From positions 1 through 6,356 of the forward strand of contig WJJN01000391.1 in assembly GCA_014729735.1 (NCBI GenBank): DNA of 6,356 nt, in the 5' to 3' direction. Made by a program: the position numbers and the translations under genes. This DNA is from Candidatus Zhuqueibacterota bacterium. Its GTDB lineage: Bacteria; Zhuqueibacterota; Zhuqueibacteria; Thermofontimicrobiales; Thiofontviventaceae. The notes below the pieces were generated by a model. The model was not told the DNA's origin. It saw only the letters and a program-made list of their open reading frames with translations, and searched no databases. Position 1 is the stretch's first letter; each line of letters starts with the position of its first letter. This document shows, in pieces, positions 6,350 to 6,356 of the stretch.

Positions 6350-6356
6350 TGATGTA

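Noticed and set aside
1..6356. CRISPR array, tRNA or rRNA genes, insertion sequence
   Set aside because: No regularly spaced identical repeats, no tRNA T-loop or cloverleaf pattern, no rRNA-like sequence, and no transposase or paired terminal inverted repeats were seen.

Overview
The window looks like an accessory, cell-surface/exopolysaccharide region of an uncultured, moderately AT-rich bacterium of the Fibrobacteres-Chlorobi-Bacteroidetes (FCB) assemblage. The main clue is the C-terminal type IX secretion (T9SS type A / FlgD-Ig-like) sorting domain with the NYPNPFNP signature, present on two separate proteins. That signature is typical of lineages such as Ignavibacteria, Calditrichota, KSB1 and Marinimicrobia. 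The phylum cannot be fixed from this sequence alone.

Layout. (1) Positions 1-560 hold the 3' end of a plus-strand gene for a large secreted protein, entering from the left and ending in a sorting domain. A 17-bp perfect inverted repeat follows it. (2) Positions 561-1174 are a 614-bp, very AT-rich gap with several structured elements: two small hairpins sharing one stem sequence, a diverged direct repeat with about a 163-bp period, a possible promoter and a palindrome cluster. (3) Positions 1175-1807 encode a small secreted protein made of a signal peptide, one fibronectin type III (FN3) domain and a sorting domain. (4) Positions 1808-2347 are a 540-bp gap with a good candidate sigma-54 (-24/-12) promoter about 370 bp before the next gene. 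(5) Positions 2348-5131 encode a 927-residue secreted protein: signal peptide, right-handed parallel beta-helix, FN3, CBM9-like carbohydrate-binding domain. It lacks a sorting domain. (6) A strong bidirectional terminator lies at about 5175-5223. (7) Positions 5234-6349 on the minus strand encode a DegT/DnrJ/EryC1/StrS-family PLP aminotransferase of the kind that makes amino sugars on nucleotide carriers.

How they may fit together (inference): the three plus-strand genes encode exported, glycan-facing or surface proteins. The convergent aminotransferase would supply an amino sugar for a surface polysaccharide or LPS. In well-studied T9SS bacteria, cargo is anchored to an amino-sugar-containing LPS, so the proximity is suggestive but not proof of a link. 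The wide gaps between the plus-strand genes imply separate transcription units rather than one operon. No RNA gene, CRISPR array, insertion sequence or complete mobile element was recognised.
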